DNA from: Bacteroidota bacterium
GTDB taxonomy: Bacteria > Bacteroidota > Bacteroidia > B-17B0 > Aurantibacillaceae
NCBI GenBank assembly: GCA_021155905.1
Contig: JAJNBG010000010.1
Coordinates: forward strand, 97,073 to 161,072
Length of the DNA stretch: 64,000 nt
Direction of reading: 5' to 3'
Shown here in pieces: positions 50,945 through 60,462 of the stretch. How positions within the stretch are numbered: the first letter of the stretch is position 1; each line of letters begins with the position of its first letter. Below the pieces are notes generated by a model. The model ran no database searches. It saw nothing but the letters and a program-made list of their open reading frames with translations, and was not told the origin of the DNA. The translations under genes and the position numbers were made by a program.

Positions 50945-51577
50945 TTATTCCAACGGAATATTTTTCTCTTTGCAATACCTGATAAATTCGATGTATTTAG
51001 TATACGGCGAGGTACTTTTCCACAAATGGCCGTATAACGCAACGCCATGAAAACCCAGGCTATGAGCCAGTTCTATACTTTTTTCATTCACCCCGCCCCT
51101 GGCATATATTTTTTTTCCGGATTTATCAATTGCAGCCTTAACGGTTTCAGGGTAAAACCCGCTATATAGCTCTCCTGATACATTATGGAACATGGTGCCA
51201 AGGAAACAATAATCCGTTTTTACTTTTTGTTCTTCATACAATTCAGAAATTCTTTTGTAAGAAATGGATTTAATTAAACGCGGTTTCCTTAGATAAATCA
51301 TTTTGGTGTTCCACCATAATTTGAATTTCTGCTTGAGATGCGTTGAAGTAAAATGAAATCCTTTTAAATCATATTTAAGAGCCAGTTTATGATGGGAATG
51401 AATAATGATGCGGTTGTGAAAATGTGCCGGTATCTCTTTAATATATTCATCCAGTTCTTTGGTGGAGAACCTGTTTTTCCTCACATGCAATGTATCTAAT
51501 CCTGCTTCAAACATCTGAACGATGGAAGCGAGTTCATTATCGCTTGTTTTGGATTGTGTTATAACGACGAGTTTCAT
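50945..51577 (-). CDS. ThiE/TenI-family protein with altered active site
   Basis: 210 aa, the TIM-barrel length. Seen: LDTLHVRKNRFS (29-40, place of the VQLREK strand), IIIHSHHKLALKYDLKGFHF (57-76), ARGGVNEKS and GVALYGHLW near the phosphate end. Compared with thiamine phosphate synthase, the acidic Mg2+ ligands of the NDxxxLA strand are replaced (SHHKLAL) and GVHLGQ has become GFHFTS. The fold is kept but thiamine synthesis may be lost; a TenI-like or other role is possible. No TPP riboswitch or other thi gene is near. Confidence 0.7.
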   Translation of the reverse strand: MKLVVITQSKTSDNELASIVQMFEAGLDTLHVRKNRFSTKELDEYIKEIPAHFHNRIIIHSHHKLALKYDLKGFHFTSTHLKQKFKLWWNTKMIYLRKPRLIKSISYKRISELYEEQKVKTDYCFLGTMFHNVSGELYSGFYPETVKAAIDKSGKKIYARGGVNEKSIELAHSLGFHGVALYGHLWKSTSPYTKYIEFIRYCKEKNIPLE

Positions 51578-51612
51578 GTATCGATTTTATTATTTTTTTA
51601 TTCTTACATATT

Positions 51613-51658
51613 TTATTCATGATTGTGTAGCACAGTGGTTGTGCAGGAACATGAATAA
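51613..51658. repeat. Nested stem-loop between the ThiE/TenI-like and GGGP-synthase genes
   Basis: TTATTCATG (51613-51621) pairs with CATGAATAA (51650-51658), and inside it GCACA (51630-51634) pairs with TGTGC (51640-51644). It lies just past the stop of the GGGP-synthase gene. Since the minus strand continues A-rich rather than T-rich, it is not a standard terminator. Confidence 0.5.
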
Positions 51659-51662
51659 TGCA

Positions 51663-52349
51663 TTAAAATAACCGGTTAATGTCTATTAATAAATCAGGAC
51701 TTTTCTCAAGGGCATTTCCAATAATCATGTAGTCAGGTTTTGAAAGCAATATTTTTTTTACTTTTTCAACAGAATCAATACCGCCACCAACGATGAGCGG
51801 CAAGGAAACACTTTTTTTTATCGCTTTAATGATGGACACATTTAAAGGTTTATTTGCACCGCTCCCGGCTTCCAGGTAAATCAATTGCTTGCCTAACAAC
51901 TCAGCGGCCACACAGGTATCAATGATTTCCTTCGTTGTTGTAAGTGGTTTTGTTTTGGTAACTTTTTCCGTGGTTGATTTTTTTGCGCCATGAACCAGGA
52001 TATAGCCGGTAGGAATTGGTAACAGTTTGGATGCTTTTATTTTCGCGGCCGCTCTTACATGTTTGCCAATCAGGTATTCCGGATTTCTCCCGGATAATAA
52101 AGAAAGTATCAGTATACCATCCGCAAATTTAGATACCTGGGTTTCATCCCCCGGGAAAATGATAAGAGGGATTTTAGTGAGAGATTTAATTGACTTTACC
52201 GTTTTTTCAAACGAATTGTTTTTTAATAAACTGCCACCTACAAAGATGTAGGAAACACCAGTGTGATTCGCCATCTTTACCAGATCCGGATTATATTTAT
52301 CCGGATCTATTAAAATAATGAGTTGAGTATGCTTTGTTTTTTTTAGCAA
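51663..52349 (-). CDS. Geranylgeranylglyceryl/heptaprenylglyceryl phosphate synthase family (PcrB-like)
   Basis: 228 aa TIM-barrel prenyltransferase. Seen: the start LIILIDPDKYNPD near 10-22 (Asp for Mg2+ and phosphate), LLSGRNPEYLIGKHV near 82-96, IYLEAGSGANKP near 160-171 and LIVGGGIDS near 191, the signature of the GGGP synthase/PcrB family. It joins a polyprenyl diphosphate to sn-glycerol-1-phosphate, the archaeal-type ether lipid linkage. The family occurs in many Bacteroidota with unclear physiological product. The PPTase gene lies 10 bp upstream on the same strand, a pairing suggesting shared transcription. Confidence 0.88.
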   Translation of the reverse strand: MLKKTKHTQLIILIDPDKYNPDLVKMANHTGVSYIFVGGSLLKNNSFEKTVKSIKSLTKIPLIIFPGDETQVSKFADGILILSLLSGRNPEYLIGKHVRAAAKIKASKLLPIPTGYILVHGAKKSTTEKVTKTKPLTTTKEIIDTCVAAELLGKQLIYLEAGSGANKPLNVSIIKAIKKSVSLPLIVGGGIDSVEKVKKILLSKPDYMIIGNALEKSPDLLIDINRLF

Positions 52350-52359
52350 TTTGTGTTTA

Positions 52360-52944
52360 TTAGAGCTTCAGTTTTTTTAAGGCATACACCAATACATAGT
52401 CGGGTAGTAATTGATAATGCATTTCAAAGGCCTCGTTAAAACCTGGTAAATTAATTTCACCGATAATGGACCCTAATTTATGTTTTGTAAACGGTTTCAC
52501 CAACAAATGTTCAATAAAATCAACTTCTTTTAACCCGTATATTTTGTAGAGTGTTTCTTTAGCGGCCCAGTAAATCAACAATTTTTCAACGTCATCATTG
52601 GCGTCCCTGAGCTCCGTTTTTGTTAAAAATTTATGCTTTATTTTCAGAACCTTATCTCTGATCAATTCAATATCAATGCCTGTAGCTTCGCTCTTATTGA
52701 CAATAATAGCCAGTCGGTCATGCGAATGAGAAACGGAAATATGCCTGGTATCATTTGAGAGGTAAGGTTTCCCTTTATCGTCGTATTCAACTTTACAATC
52801 CGCATCTATAAGGTGTTTTATCAGGTGTTCCCGTCCTTTGGTTTCTATTTCCCGTTTGGAGCTTAAATTCTCGCGAACTGAAAAGGCTTTCAAATCCAGC
52901 AATCCGAAATAAAGGTCTTTATTTATGTTAAAAATATCCGTCAA
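52360..52944 (-). CDS. 4'-phosphopantetheinyl transferase superfamily protein
   Basis: 194 aa. Seen: ISVSHSHDRLAIIV near 68-82, TGIDIELIRDKV near 91-102 with the Mg-binding acidic pair, and YWAAKETLYKIYG near 128-140 (the WxxKE motif). These mark an Sfp-like transferase that moves the phosphopantetheine arm of CoA onto carrier proteins. Without an NRPS or PKS gene nearby it probably serves a fatty-acid ACP. Upstream of the GGGP-synthase gene with 10 bp between them. Confidence 0.88.
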   Translation of the reverse strand: MTDIFNINKDLYFGLLDLKAFSVRENLSSKREIETKGREHLIKHLIDADCKVEYDDKGKPYLSNDTRHISVSHSHDRLAIIVNKSEATGIDIELIRDKVLKIKHKFLTKTELRDANDDVEKLLIYWAAKETLYKIYGLKEVDFIEHLLVKPFTKHKLGSIIGEINLPGFNEAFEMHYQLLPDYVLVYALKKLKL

Positions 52945-52970
52945 TTATCGTTAAATAAACATCTTAATAG

Positions 52971-53002
52971 TTTGAGCGTTACAAACTTATGTCTTATCTT
53001 TG
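52971..53002 (+). promoter_or_regulatory. Consensus Bacteroidota promoter of ahcY
   Basis: TTTG (52971-52974), 20 bp, TATCTTTG (52995-53002). A full match to the consensus with a leader of about 33 nt before the ATG at 53042, and an A/T-rich start region. Confidence 0.8.
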
Positions 53003-53041
53003 CATAATTACAAAAAATAAACAAATAATTAATAAATAAAC

Positions 53042-54361
53042 ATGTCAGCAGTAGCAACAGGAAAGTACTTAGCGTACAAAGTAAAAGACATCTCATTAGC
53101 AGAATGGGGTCGTAAAGAAATTAAATTAGCAGAAGAAGAAATGCCTGGATTAATGGCGCTTCGTGCTGAATACGGAGCGACTCAGCCTTTAAAAGGTGCT
53201 CGTATTGCCGGTTGTCTTCACATGACGATCCAAACAGCCGTTTTAATTGAAACATTAACAGCTTTGGGTGCTGAAGTTACCTGGAGTTCTTGTAATATTT
53301 TCTCTACACAGGATCACGCTGCAGCAGCTATTGCAGCAGCAGGTATCCAGGTGTATGCCTGGAAAGGTATGACAGCGGAAGAATTTGACTGGTGTATCGA
53401 ACAGACTTTATGGTTTGGAGAAGACCGTAAACCATTAAATATGATCCTGGATGACGGAGGTGATTTAACAAACTTAGTGTTTGATCAATACCCTGAATTA
53501 GCTGCTGGAATCAAAGGTTTATCTGAAGAAACAACTACAGGTGTTCACCGTTTGTATGAGCGTATGGCAAAAGGGACTTTATTGTTACCGGCTATCAACG
53601 TGAATGATTCAGTTACTAAATCCAAATTCGATAACAAATACGGTTGTCGTGAATCTTTAGTTGACGCGATCCGTCGTGCGACTGATATCATGATGGCAGG
53701 TAAAATTGCTGTGGTAGCAGGTTATGGTGATGTTGGAAAAGGTTCAGCACAATCATTGTCTTCTCAGGGAGTTCGTGTGATCGTTACTGAAATTGACCCA
53801 ATCTGTGCTTTACAGGCAGCAATGGATGGTTACCAGGTAATGAAAATGGATAATGCTGCTAAAATCGCAGATATCTTAGTAACGACTACCGGTAATAAAG
53901 ACATCATTGTTGGCCGTCATTTTGAATCTATGAAACATGGTGCTATTGTTTGTAACATCGGTCACTTTGATACGGAAATCGATATGGCCTGGTTAAACAA
54001 AACTTACGGTTCTACTAAAGATACCATTAAGCCACAGGTTGATCAGTATACCATCAACGGTAAAAACATCATCGTTTTGGCTGAAGGCCGTTTAGTAAAT
54101 TTAGGTTGTGCTACAGGTCACCCAAGTTTTGTAATGAGTAACTCATTCACTAACCAGACTTTGGCTCAGTTAGAATTATGGACAAACACAGCAGCTTATG
54201 AGAAAAAAGTATATGTGTTACCAAAAATTTTAGACGAGAAAGTAGCGCGTTTACACTTAGGTAAAATCGGTGTAGAATTGGATACTTTAAATAAAGAACA
54301 AGCAGATTATATTGGTGTTAAAGTAGAAGGCCCTTTCAAAGGAGACGCTTACAGATACTAA
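53042..54361 (+). CDS. ahcY: Adenosylhomocysteinase
   Basis: NAD-dependent enzyme that splits S-adenosylhomocysteine into adenosine and homocysteine, keeping methylation running and returning homocysteine to methionine synthesis. 439 aa. Seen: [11 protein letters not shown] near 63, [17 protein letters not shown] near 80-96, the NAD fold [10 protein letters not shown] near 226, NIGHFD near 306, and C-terminal [13 protein letters not shown], which is the conserved end. It looks strongly codon-biased (GGT, GTT, CGT, GAA), consistent with high expression. It has its own promoter and terminator, far from the metX operon. Confidence 0.97.
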   Translation: MSAVATGKYLAYKVKDISLAEWGRKEIKLAEEEMPGLMALRAEYGATQPLKGARIAGCLHMTIQTAVLIETLTALGAEVTWSSCNIFSTQDHAAAAIAAAGIQVYAWKGMTAEEFDWCIEQTLWFGEDRKPLNMILDDGGDLTNLVFDQYPELAAGIKGLSEETTTGVHRLYERMAKGTLLLPAINVNDSVTKSKFDNKYGCRESLVDAIRRATDIMMAGKIAVVAGYGDVGKGSAQSLSSQGVRVIVTEIDPICALQAAMDGYQVMKMDNAAKIADILVTTTGNKDIIVGRHFESMKHGAIVCNIGHFDTEIDMAWLNKTYGSTKDTIKPQVDQYTINGKNIIVLAEGRLVNLGCATGHPSFVMSNSFTNQTLAQLELWTNTAAYEKKVYVLPKILDEKVARLHLGKIGVELDTLNKEQADYIGVKVEGPFKGDAYRY

Positions 54362-54377
54362 TAGTAATTCCAATTAA

Positions 54378-54412
54378 ATAAAAAAGGCTATCCTAACGGA
54401 TGGCCTTTTTTT
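54378..54412 (+). terminator. Intrinsic terminator of ahcY
   Basis: Stem AAAAAAAAGGCTATCC (54378-54393 region) with GGATGGCCTTTTTTT (54398-54412), loop TAAC. One G-T wobble in the middle. It starts 17 bp past the stop. Confidence 0.88.
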
Positions 54413-54495
54413 ATTTTGTTATTTCCAGCAGATCCACATTTTTATGTTCGTGTTGCTAAAGTTTTTTATATTTATAAAATTTAAAAAACACATCT

Positions 54496-54999
54496 ATGAA
54501 AAAATTGATCTACTCAATAGGCGCTTTAGGATTATTGGCCCTTGTTTCCTGCGGACCAGGCACTAAAGATGCCTTGGCTTATAATGACAAAATTATGGAT
54601 ATTGTGAATATTGCTACGCTGGCACAAAACAATTTCTTTGACCAGACAGACGGTCATAATATGGATTCTCTGAAGCTTACTCAAAGCCACTATTCTGAAG
54701 CATCCAAAAAATGTGTAGAAGATATTAATAAAATGGACGGATTTGCTGATAAAAAAGACTATTTAAATGCCGCGATCAAATTTGTGAAGACCTTAGATGT
54801 GATGGCAGATAATGAGGCTAAACAGATGGTGGACATTATGACGAAAGATACCTCCGAAGTAACGGATGCAGATATTTCGAAAGTAGAAGAGTTAATTACA
54901 AAACTGGATGAAGAAACTAAAAAAGTTTCCCAGGAAGTAGTTGATGCACAACAGGCTTTTTCTAAAGAATGGAAATTTGAGATTGGAAAAGAACATTAG
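54496..54999 (+). CDS. Helical lipoprotein of unknown function (possibly LIC11966-like)
   Basis: 167 aa. Seen: lipoprotein signal MKKLIYSIGALGLLALVSC with the lipid-accepting Cys at 19, then an all-helical body with many Asp/Lys/Glu residues (LAYNDKIMDIVNIATLAQNNF; DADISKVEELITKLDEETKK near 135). The resemblance to the LIC11966 family of surface proteins is a guess from memory. No enzyme motif. Monocistronic with a terminator. Confidence 0.72.
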   Translation: MKKLIYSIGALGLLALVSCGPGTKDALAYNDKIMDIVNIATLAQNNFFDQTDGHNMDSLKLTQSHYSEASKKCVEDINKMDGFADKKDYLNAAIKFVKTLDVMADNEAKQMVDIMTKDTSEVTDADISKVEELITKLDEETKKVSQEVVDAQQAFSKEWKFEIGKEH

Positions 55000-55013
55000 T
55001 CGGCTTTAAATTA

Positions 55014-55048
55014 AAAAAGTCCCATTTGCTACGCAGATGGGACTTTTT
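55014..55048. terminator. Bidirectional terminator between the helical lipoprotein gene and ftsK
   Basis: AAAAAGTCCCAT (55014-55025) pairs with ATGGGACTTTTT (55037-55048), 12 bp perfect, loop of 11. It serves both convergent genes. Confidence 0.9.
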
Positions 55049-55069
55049 ATTTTTTTAAAATTCCAAAAT

Positions 55070-57730
55070 CTATTCCTTAATACTTCTTATAATTTCATCC
55101 AATTGAGCCATGTCTTTGCACTTTACCTCGCGCGCTTTGGAACCTTCAAACTGCCCGATGATACCTGCAGCTTCCAGTTGATCCACAATGCGGCCCGCAC
55201 GGTTATACCCCAGTTTTAATTTACGCTGTAAGAAAGAAGCAGAGCCCTGCTGAAACTGTACTACTAATTTAGCGGCCTCATCAAACATTTTATCACGCTC
55301 ACTCAGATCAATTTCTTCTTTGCCGTCGCTACCATCTTCACCCACATATTCCGGTAATAAGAAAGCGGAAGGATACGCGCGTTGTGATCCTATAAAATCG
55401 GTGATCTTCTCTGCTTCAGGAGTATCCACAAAGGCACACTGAATACGTATTAAATCATTACCGGTACTTAATAACATATCACCACGTCCGATCAGTTGTT
55501 CCGCACCGCCTGCATCTAAAATGGTACGCGAATCGATTTTACTTGTTACACGGAAAGCAATACGGGCCGGGAAGTTGGCTTTAATTGTTCCGGTAATAAT
55601 ATTTACCGAAGGACGCTGCGTCGCGATAATTAAATGGATGCCAATTGCACGCGCTAATTGTGCCAGACGGGCAATAGGTGTTTCTACTTCTTTACCGGCT
55701 GTCATGATCAGGTCAGCAAACTCATCTACTACCAACACAATGTATGGCAAATATTTGTGGCCCTCGTTCGGGTTCAGCTTGCGATTAATGAACTTAACAT
55801 TGTACTCTTTAATGTTTCTTACCTGAGCATCCTGAAGTAAAGCATAACGGTTATCCATTTCAATACACAGTGAATTCAATGTGTGAATTACTTTGGTGTT
55901 ATCTGTAATGATGGCGTCTTCAGAGTTTGGCAGTTTCGCTAAAAAGTGACGCTCAATTTTATTGAAGAGGGTTAACTCTACTTTTTTTGGATCCACTAAC
56001 ACAAACTTAATTTGCGCCGGGTGTTTTTTATAAAGTAGTGAAACCAATATAGCGTTCAATCCAACGGACTTACCCTGACCTGTAGCACCGGCCATGAGCA
56101 AGTGCGGCATCTTCGCTAAGTCAGCAATGAAAATTTCGTTGTTGATGGTTTTACCTAAAGCGATTGGCAAATCGTGCGTGGTGTTCTGAAATTTATCTGA
56201 AGCAATGATGTTACGCATTGGTACCATTTCCGGAGTTTGGTTGGGAACTTCAATACCAATGGTTCCGCGTCCCGGGATAGGAGCAATGATACGAATCCCC
56301 AGAGCAGCTAAGCTTAAGGCAATATCATCTTCCAGATTTTTGATTTTGGAGATTCGCACCCCCGCTGCTGGAACAATTTCATACAAGGTTACGGTCGGAC
56401 CAACAGTCGCTGATATTTTATCGATTTCGATCCCGTAATTTTTTAAAGTATTAACGATCCTGTCTTTATTGGCCGTTAATTCTTCATTACTCACACGGGC
56501 GTTACCAGTTCCATAATCAATCAGTAATTCAGGGCTTGGGAACTGGTAATGACCAAGATCCAGCGTCGGGTCATACTGACCGAATTCCTCCACCAATTGA
56601 GCCGCCTTTACTTCATCATCCAGGGAAATGGAATTTTGTTTCGGTTCTTCCTTCACGAATTCAGGCACCTGAACAATTTCATCGGCACCAGGGTTATTGA
56701 TTTCAAAATCCAGGTTCTTTTTTGGCTCTTCCGGTTTTGCGACAACTTCTAAATCCAAAAGAATGTTTTCTGTTGGAGCCACAGGTTGTGGTTCTTCAAC
56801 GATCGGTTGCTGGGTGTTTACAACTTCGAAATTCAGCAGCGCCGCTTCTTCTTCCCTGCTTAATACCGGTTCTTTTGTGGTGTCGTAAACCGTTGACGCG
56901 TGCGGGTTAATCGAATTGCCTTTCTCCTCCAGTTCCTGTTCAATCACATCTTCATTGTCGAGGTTTGGCAAAACATCTTTTTTAATATTGAAATTCAGGT
57001 TGATACTGAGTACTAAAAAGGCGAGCATACTGAATGCCAGAATGGCCAATGTGCCAATGCTTCCTACATAGTTGGATAACTGGATGTTTAAAATATAACC
57101 GTAACCACCACCTAAATAAAATAATTTATCATGAAAAAAGAAAGCTGCCACTAAACTGGTCCATACCAGAAAAAACAACCATTTGGCGGTAAATGCCGAT
57201 GGCTTGGTGATTTGTTTGTTCAATACTTTTTGCAAACCATAAATAATTAACACGGGTACTAAAATAAAAGAGGCAACCCCGAAACCTTTATACATGAACA
57301 AATGAGATACCAAAGCGCCGGATTTTCCAAGCCAGTTAAATACTTTGGTGTCTAGGGCAAATAATTCAGTCATAGGCCCCAACACTTTATCCTGGTCTTT
57401 TTCCCAGGTAAAAATATAAGAGAGTAGGGCAATGAATAAATAAACACCTGCCATCATTAACAACAAACCAATTAGTTTTTGAGTACGCTCGTTGCGATAT
57501 AGCACAAGGGCTTTATTCCAGCGATCCAGTAAGGATGCTCTGGTTTCATTCACCTGACTTTTGGTTTCTGTTTTCTTTGCAGAAGCATTGGTGTTTTTAG
57601 CTGATGCTTTGGATTTGTTTTTGGAAGAGGTCAATACCGTCTCTTCAATATCATTTTTGTTAATCGCAGGTTCCTGAACGATAGTATCGTCCACAGGTTT
57701 TTCCCTGAATTTATTTTTGGTAGTTGCCAT
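55070..57730 (-). CDS. ftsK: DNA translocase FtsK
   Basis: 886 aa. Septal ATP-driven pump that clears chromosome DNA from the division site. Seen: a charged N-terminus, four membrane helices (about 85-250), a Pro/Glu-rich linker (about 260-390, shorter than in E. coli), the alpha/beta motor with Walker A GATGQGKSVGLN near 560 and Walker B VLVVDEFADL near 680, RAIGIHLIIATQRPSVNIITG near 700 split in the motor, and a C-terminal winged-helix gamma domain (about 820-886) for orienting DNA sequences. The start ATG at 57730 gives MATTKNKFREK. Length suits Bacteroidota FtsK. Monocistronic, 152 bp from mtaB on the same strand. Confidence 0.96.
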   Translation of the reverse strand: MATTKNKFREKPVDDTIVQEPAINKNDIEETVLTSSKNKSKASAKNTNASAKKTETKSQVNETRASLLDRWNKALVLYRNERTQKLIGLLLMMAGVYLFIALLSYIFTWEKDQDKVLGPMTELFALDTKVFNWLGKSGALVSHLFMYKGFGVASFILVPVLIIYGLQKVLNKQITKPSAFTAKWLFFLVWTSLVAAFFFHDKLFYLGGGYGYILNIQLSNYVGSIGTLAILAFSMLAFLVLSINLNFNIKKDVLPNLDNEDVIEQELEEKGNSINPHASTVYDTTKEPVLSREEEAALLNFEVVNTQQPIVEEPQPVAPTENILLDLEVVAKPEEPKKNLDFEINNPGADEIVQVPEFVKEEPKQNSISLDDEVKAAQLVEEFGQYDPTLDLGHYQFPSPELLIDYGTGNARVSNEELTANKDRIVNTLKNYGIEIDKISATVGPTVTLYEIVPAAGVRISKIKNLEDDIALSLAALGIRIIAPIPGRGTIGIEVPNQTPEMVPMRNIIASDKFQNTTHDLPIALGKTINNEIFIADLAKMPHLLMAGATGQGKSVGLNAILVSLLYKKHPAQIKFVLVDPKKVELTLFNKIERHFLAKLPNSEDAIITDNTKVIHTLNSLCIEMDNRYALLQDAQVRNIKEYNVKFINRKLNPNEGHKYLPYIVLVVDEFADLIMTAGKEVETPIARLAQLARAIGIHLIIATQRPSVNIITGTIKANFPARIAFRVTSKIDSRTILDAGGAEQLIGRGDMLLSTGNDLIRIQCAFVDTPEAEKITDFIGSQRAYPSAFLLPEYVGEDGSDGKEEIDLSERDKMFDEAAKLVVQFQQGSASFLQRKLKLGYNRAGRIVDQLEAAGIIGQFEGSKAREVKCKDMAQLDEIIRSIKE

Positions 57731-57882
57731 GTTTTACAGTATTTAAAAATAAGCCGGACACAGGCAGAATGGGGGAAATACTCAAAATGTTTTAAACCTC
57801 TGATTGTTTACTATTTGGTGTTTTTTTTAACAGAATGATTTGGGTGCTCCTTTGCATAAAAAGAATCAGAACGCCCCAAAAA

Positions 57883-59226
57883 CTAAACCAAAACCGAAGC
57901 CAAATCACCGGTCACAAAGCCTTCTTCATTCAATGCTTTGGTGGTGATGGAAACGGATTTATTTACCAATGATTCTTCAAAAGGATGGGAGATTTTGATG
58001 TAGTTTTCTGTGAACCCGTGCATGATGTTGTTTTTGTTTTCATGCTCAAATAAAACGGTAAATTCTTTGTTCAGCTGTTGCTCATAAAAATCACGCAATT
58101 TTTTAGCGGAAAGTATCCGTAGCATTTTATTACGGCGTTTACGCTCGGCATAATCCACCTTGCCTTCTAAGGTAATGGCTTCAGTATTATCGCGTTCGCT
58201 ATAAGTAAATACATGCAAATACGAAACATCCAATGCATTGATGAAGTTATAGGTATCTAAAAAATGTTCGTTCGTCTCGCCAGGAAAACCAACAATGACA
58301 TCCACTCCGATGCAACAATTCGGCATCAGCTGTTTAATTTTAGCAACCCTTTCAAGATACAATTCACGCTTGTAACGGCGCTTCATTTTGCCAAGGATCT
58401 CGTTATTGCCACTTTGTAAGGGAATATGAAAGTGAGGCATGAACCGTTGCGAAGCAGCCACGAACTCGATCACCTCATTGGTTAAGAGATTAGGTTCAAT
58501 GGAAGAAATACGAATGCGCTCGATACCTTCTACTTTATCCAGTTCTTTGATCAGGTCCAGGAAAATATATTCTTTGCGTTTTCGTGTTTCCTGATGGACA
58601 TCTACACCGTATCCAAAATCGCCCAGGTTAACGCCCGTCAACACGATTTCTTTTACTCCGCTTTCAGCTATACGTTTAGCGTTGGCAATGGCATTTTCAA
58701 TGGTATCGCTGCGACTTTTGCCGCGTGCCAATGGAATCGTACAAAAAGTACAACTGTAATCACAACCATCCTGCACTTTTAAAAAAGAGCGGGTACGGTC
58801 GCCCACAGAAAACGAATCTACAAAAGTATGCACATCAGAAATCTCGCAGTTATGAATTTCGGTATGAATATTCTTACCTGAAAAATTGATATAGTTTAGT
58901 AATTTGAATTTCTCAGAAGCGCCTAAGACAACATCCACCCCTTCAATGTTGGAAATTTCATCAGGCTTTAGCTGAGCATAACAGCCAACTACAGCAATAA
59001 AAGTTTCAGGGTTTTTGGAAAGAGCTGATTTTACGATTTGCTTGCATTCCTTATCTGCATTTTCAGTTACAGAACAGGTATTGATAACACAAACATCAGC
59101 TCCTTCGTCAAAAGCAATTTTTTGAAATCCTTTTTCCTGCATTAAGCGGGCAATAGTCGAGGTTTCTGAAAAATTCAGTTTACAACCTAGTGTATGAAAG
59201 GATACCGTTTTTCCTGCAAATGACAT
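57883..59226 (-). CDS. mtaB: tRNA t6A37 methylthiotransferase MtaB
   Basis: 447 aa. Radical SAM enzyme converting t6A37 to ms2t6A37 in ANN-decoding tRNAs. Seen: an N-terminal UPF0004 domain with three Cys (TLGCKLNFSET near 11, INTCSVTENADKEC near 48, VVGCYAQ near 83), radical SAM CDYSCTFCTIP near 153 (C-x3-C-x2-C) and a C-terminal TRAM-like region. The pattern GCKLN points to MtaB rather than MiaB or RimO. The Sua5/YciO-family gene at 42382 could act earlier in the same t6A pathway but the link is loose. Confidence 0.93.
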   Translation of the reverse strand: MSFAGKTVSFHTLGCKLNFSETSTIARLMQEKGFQKIAFDEGADVCVINTCSVTENADKECKQIVKSALSKNPETFIAVVGCYAQLKPDEISNIEGVDVVLGASEKFKLLNYINFSGKNIHTEIHNCEISDVHTFVDSFSVGDRTRSFLKVQDGCDYSCTFCTIPLARGKSRSDTIENAIANAKRIAESGVKEIVLTGVNLGDFGYGVDVHQETRKRKEYIFLDLIKELDKVEGIERIRISSIEPNLLTNEVIEFVAASQRFMPHFHIPLQSGNNEILGKMKRRYKRELYLERVAKIKQLMPNCCIGVDVIVGFPGETNEHFLDTYNFINALDVSYLHVFTYSERDNTEAITLEGKVDYAERKRRNKMLRILSAKKLRDFYEQQLNKEFTVLFEHENKNNIMHGFTENYIKISHPFEESLVNKSVSITTKALNEEGFVTGDLASVLV

Positions 59227-59361
59227 GGGCGCAAAGATAAGTTTTTTTTCACCCTTTTTAGTTGAATTTCCTATGATTTTGGCTTTAAAATGTTAAAGCG
59301 ATGAAAATGTTAAAAATGTGACCACCTATATGTTTTCTCAGTTTACAGCGTGAGATTCCTT

Positions 59362-59369
59362 TATATTTG
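59362..59369 (+). promoter_or_regulatory. Putative -7 element (TATATTTG) just before the PAS kinase gene
   Basis: TAnnTTTG match ending 7 bp before the ATG at 59377, so little or no leader. No -33 box at the expected place. Confidence 0.4.
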
Positions 59370-59376
59370 TTAAGCA

Positions 59377-60462
59377 ATGAGCGACCAGTCCAAAATCCGC
59401 GATTCTTCCTATAAACTTGAACCCTTTTTTGAGTTATCTCCTGACCTGTTATGTATAGCCGGCTATGACGGGTTTTTTAAACGAATTAACCCAGCGGTTT
59501 CAAAAGTTTTGGGATTTACCAATGAAGAATTGTTTTCAAGACCTATAAACGATTTTATTCATCCGGAAGATCAGCTTATTACCGCCAAAGTACGGACAGA
59601 ACTCACCAAAAACACACCACTTTTTAACTTTGAAAACAGGTACATCACTAAAGGTGGTGAAATTGTTTGGCTGTCATGGACATCTTTCCCTGACGATGCC
59701 AATAAAGTGATTTACGCCATTGCCAAAAATATTACTCATAAAAAAAAGCACGAGGACGATCGCAATTTGTTTTTGACAGACCTTACCAGGGTTAATAAAA
59801 ATTTAAAACAACTGACTTATAAAACAGCCCATGATTTGAGGTCACCCGTTAATAATTTACTTTCTGCTTTCGGATTATTCGATCTTTCCAAAATTAAGGA
59901 CAAAGAAACTTTGGAATTCATTAAACTTTTAAAATACGCCAGTGAGAATATCAGCGAAACCCTTAATGGTTATGTGAATGATCTGAATCATAAAGACGGA
60001 TTAAAAATACAGGTCGAAGAACTGAACATAAAGGAATGTTTGTTAAGAGTTTTGGTATCAATTAAGTCGTTAATTGAAACTTCCAAGGCCGAAATTAGTT
60101 ACGATTTTTCTGAATTCGAAAGTATCTTGTTTAATAAGGAATATCTTGAAAGTATTTTTTTAAACCTGATCACCAATTCCATTAAGTATGCATTTCCCGG
60201 TCGCCATCCTGTCATTTCTATTACCGCGATCAAATCGAATGGAGCAAATCAATTGGTTATCTCTGATAATGGATTGGGTTTTGAGATGGCAAAGGTAAAG
60301 GATAAAATATTCGGACTGAATCAAAAATTCCATAATTACGTTGATAGCAAAGGAATTGGTCTTTACCTGGTATATAATCACGTTACCAGTTTAGGTGGAA
60401 ATATTGTTGCCGAAGGAAAAGAAAATGAAGGGGCAAAATTTACGCTTACTTTTAATATCTAA
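59377..60462 (+). CDS. Soluble PAS-domain sensor histidine kinase
   Basis: 361 aa with no membrane helix or signal peptide, so cytosolic. Seen: one PAS domain (about 15-125, FELSPDLLCIAGYDGFFKRI) with a PAC-like tail, a dimerisation helix with the phospho-acceptor His152 in TAHDLRSPVNN, and an HATPase domain (about 255-360) with N-box NLITNSIKYAFP, ISDNGLGFEM (G1) and KGIGLYLVYNHV (G2). The H box is AHDLRSPVNN, a variant common in Bacteroidota kinases. No response regulator is adjacent (orphan). Ligand of the PAS domain unknown. Confidence 0.9.
   Translation: MSDQSKIRDSSYKLEPFFELSPDLLCIAGYDGFFKRINPAVSKVLGFTNEELFSRPINDFIHPEDQLITAKVRTELTKNTPLFNFENRYITKGGEIVWLSWTSFPDDANKVIYAIAKNITHKKKHEDDRNLFLTDLTRVNKNLKQLTYKTAHDLRSPVNNLLSAFGLFDLSKIKDKETLEFIKLLKYASENISETLNGYVNDLNHKDGLKIQVEELNIKECLLRVLVSIKSLIETSKAEISYDFSEFESILFNKEYLESIFLNLITNSIKYAFPGRHPVISITAIKSNGANQLVISDNGLGFEMAKVKDKIFGLNQKFHNYVDSKGIGLYLVYNHVTSLGGNIVAEGKENEGAKFTLTFNI

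Noticed and set aside
59287..59320. Repeated AAATGTTAAA motif upstream of the PAS kinase gene
   Set aside because: Two AT-rich copies only, likely by chance in this base composition.
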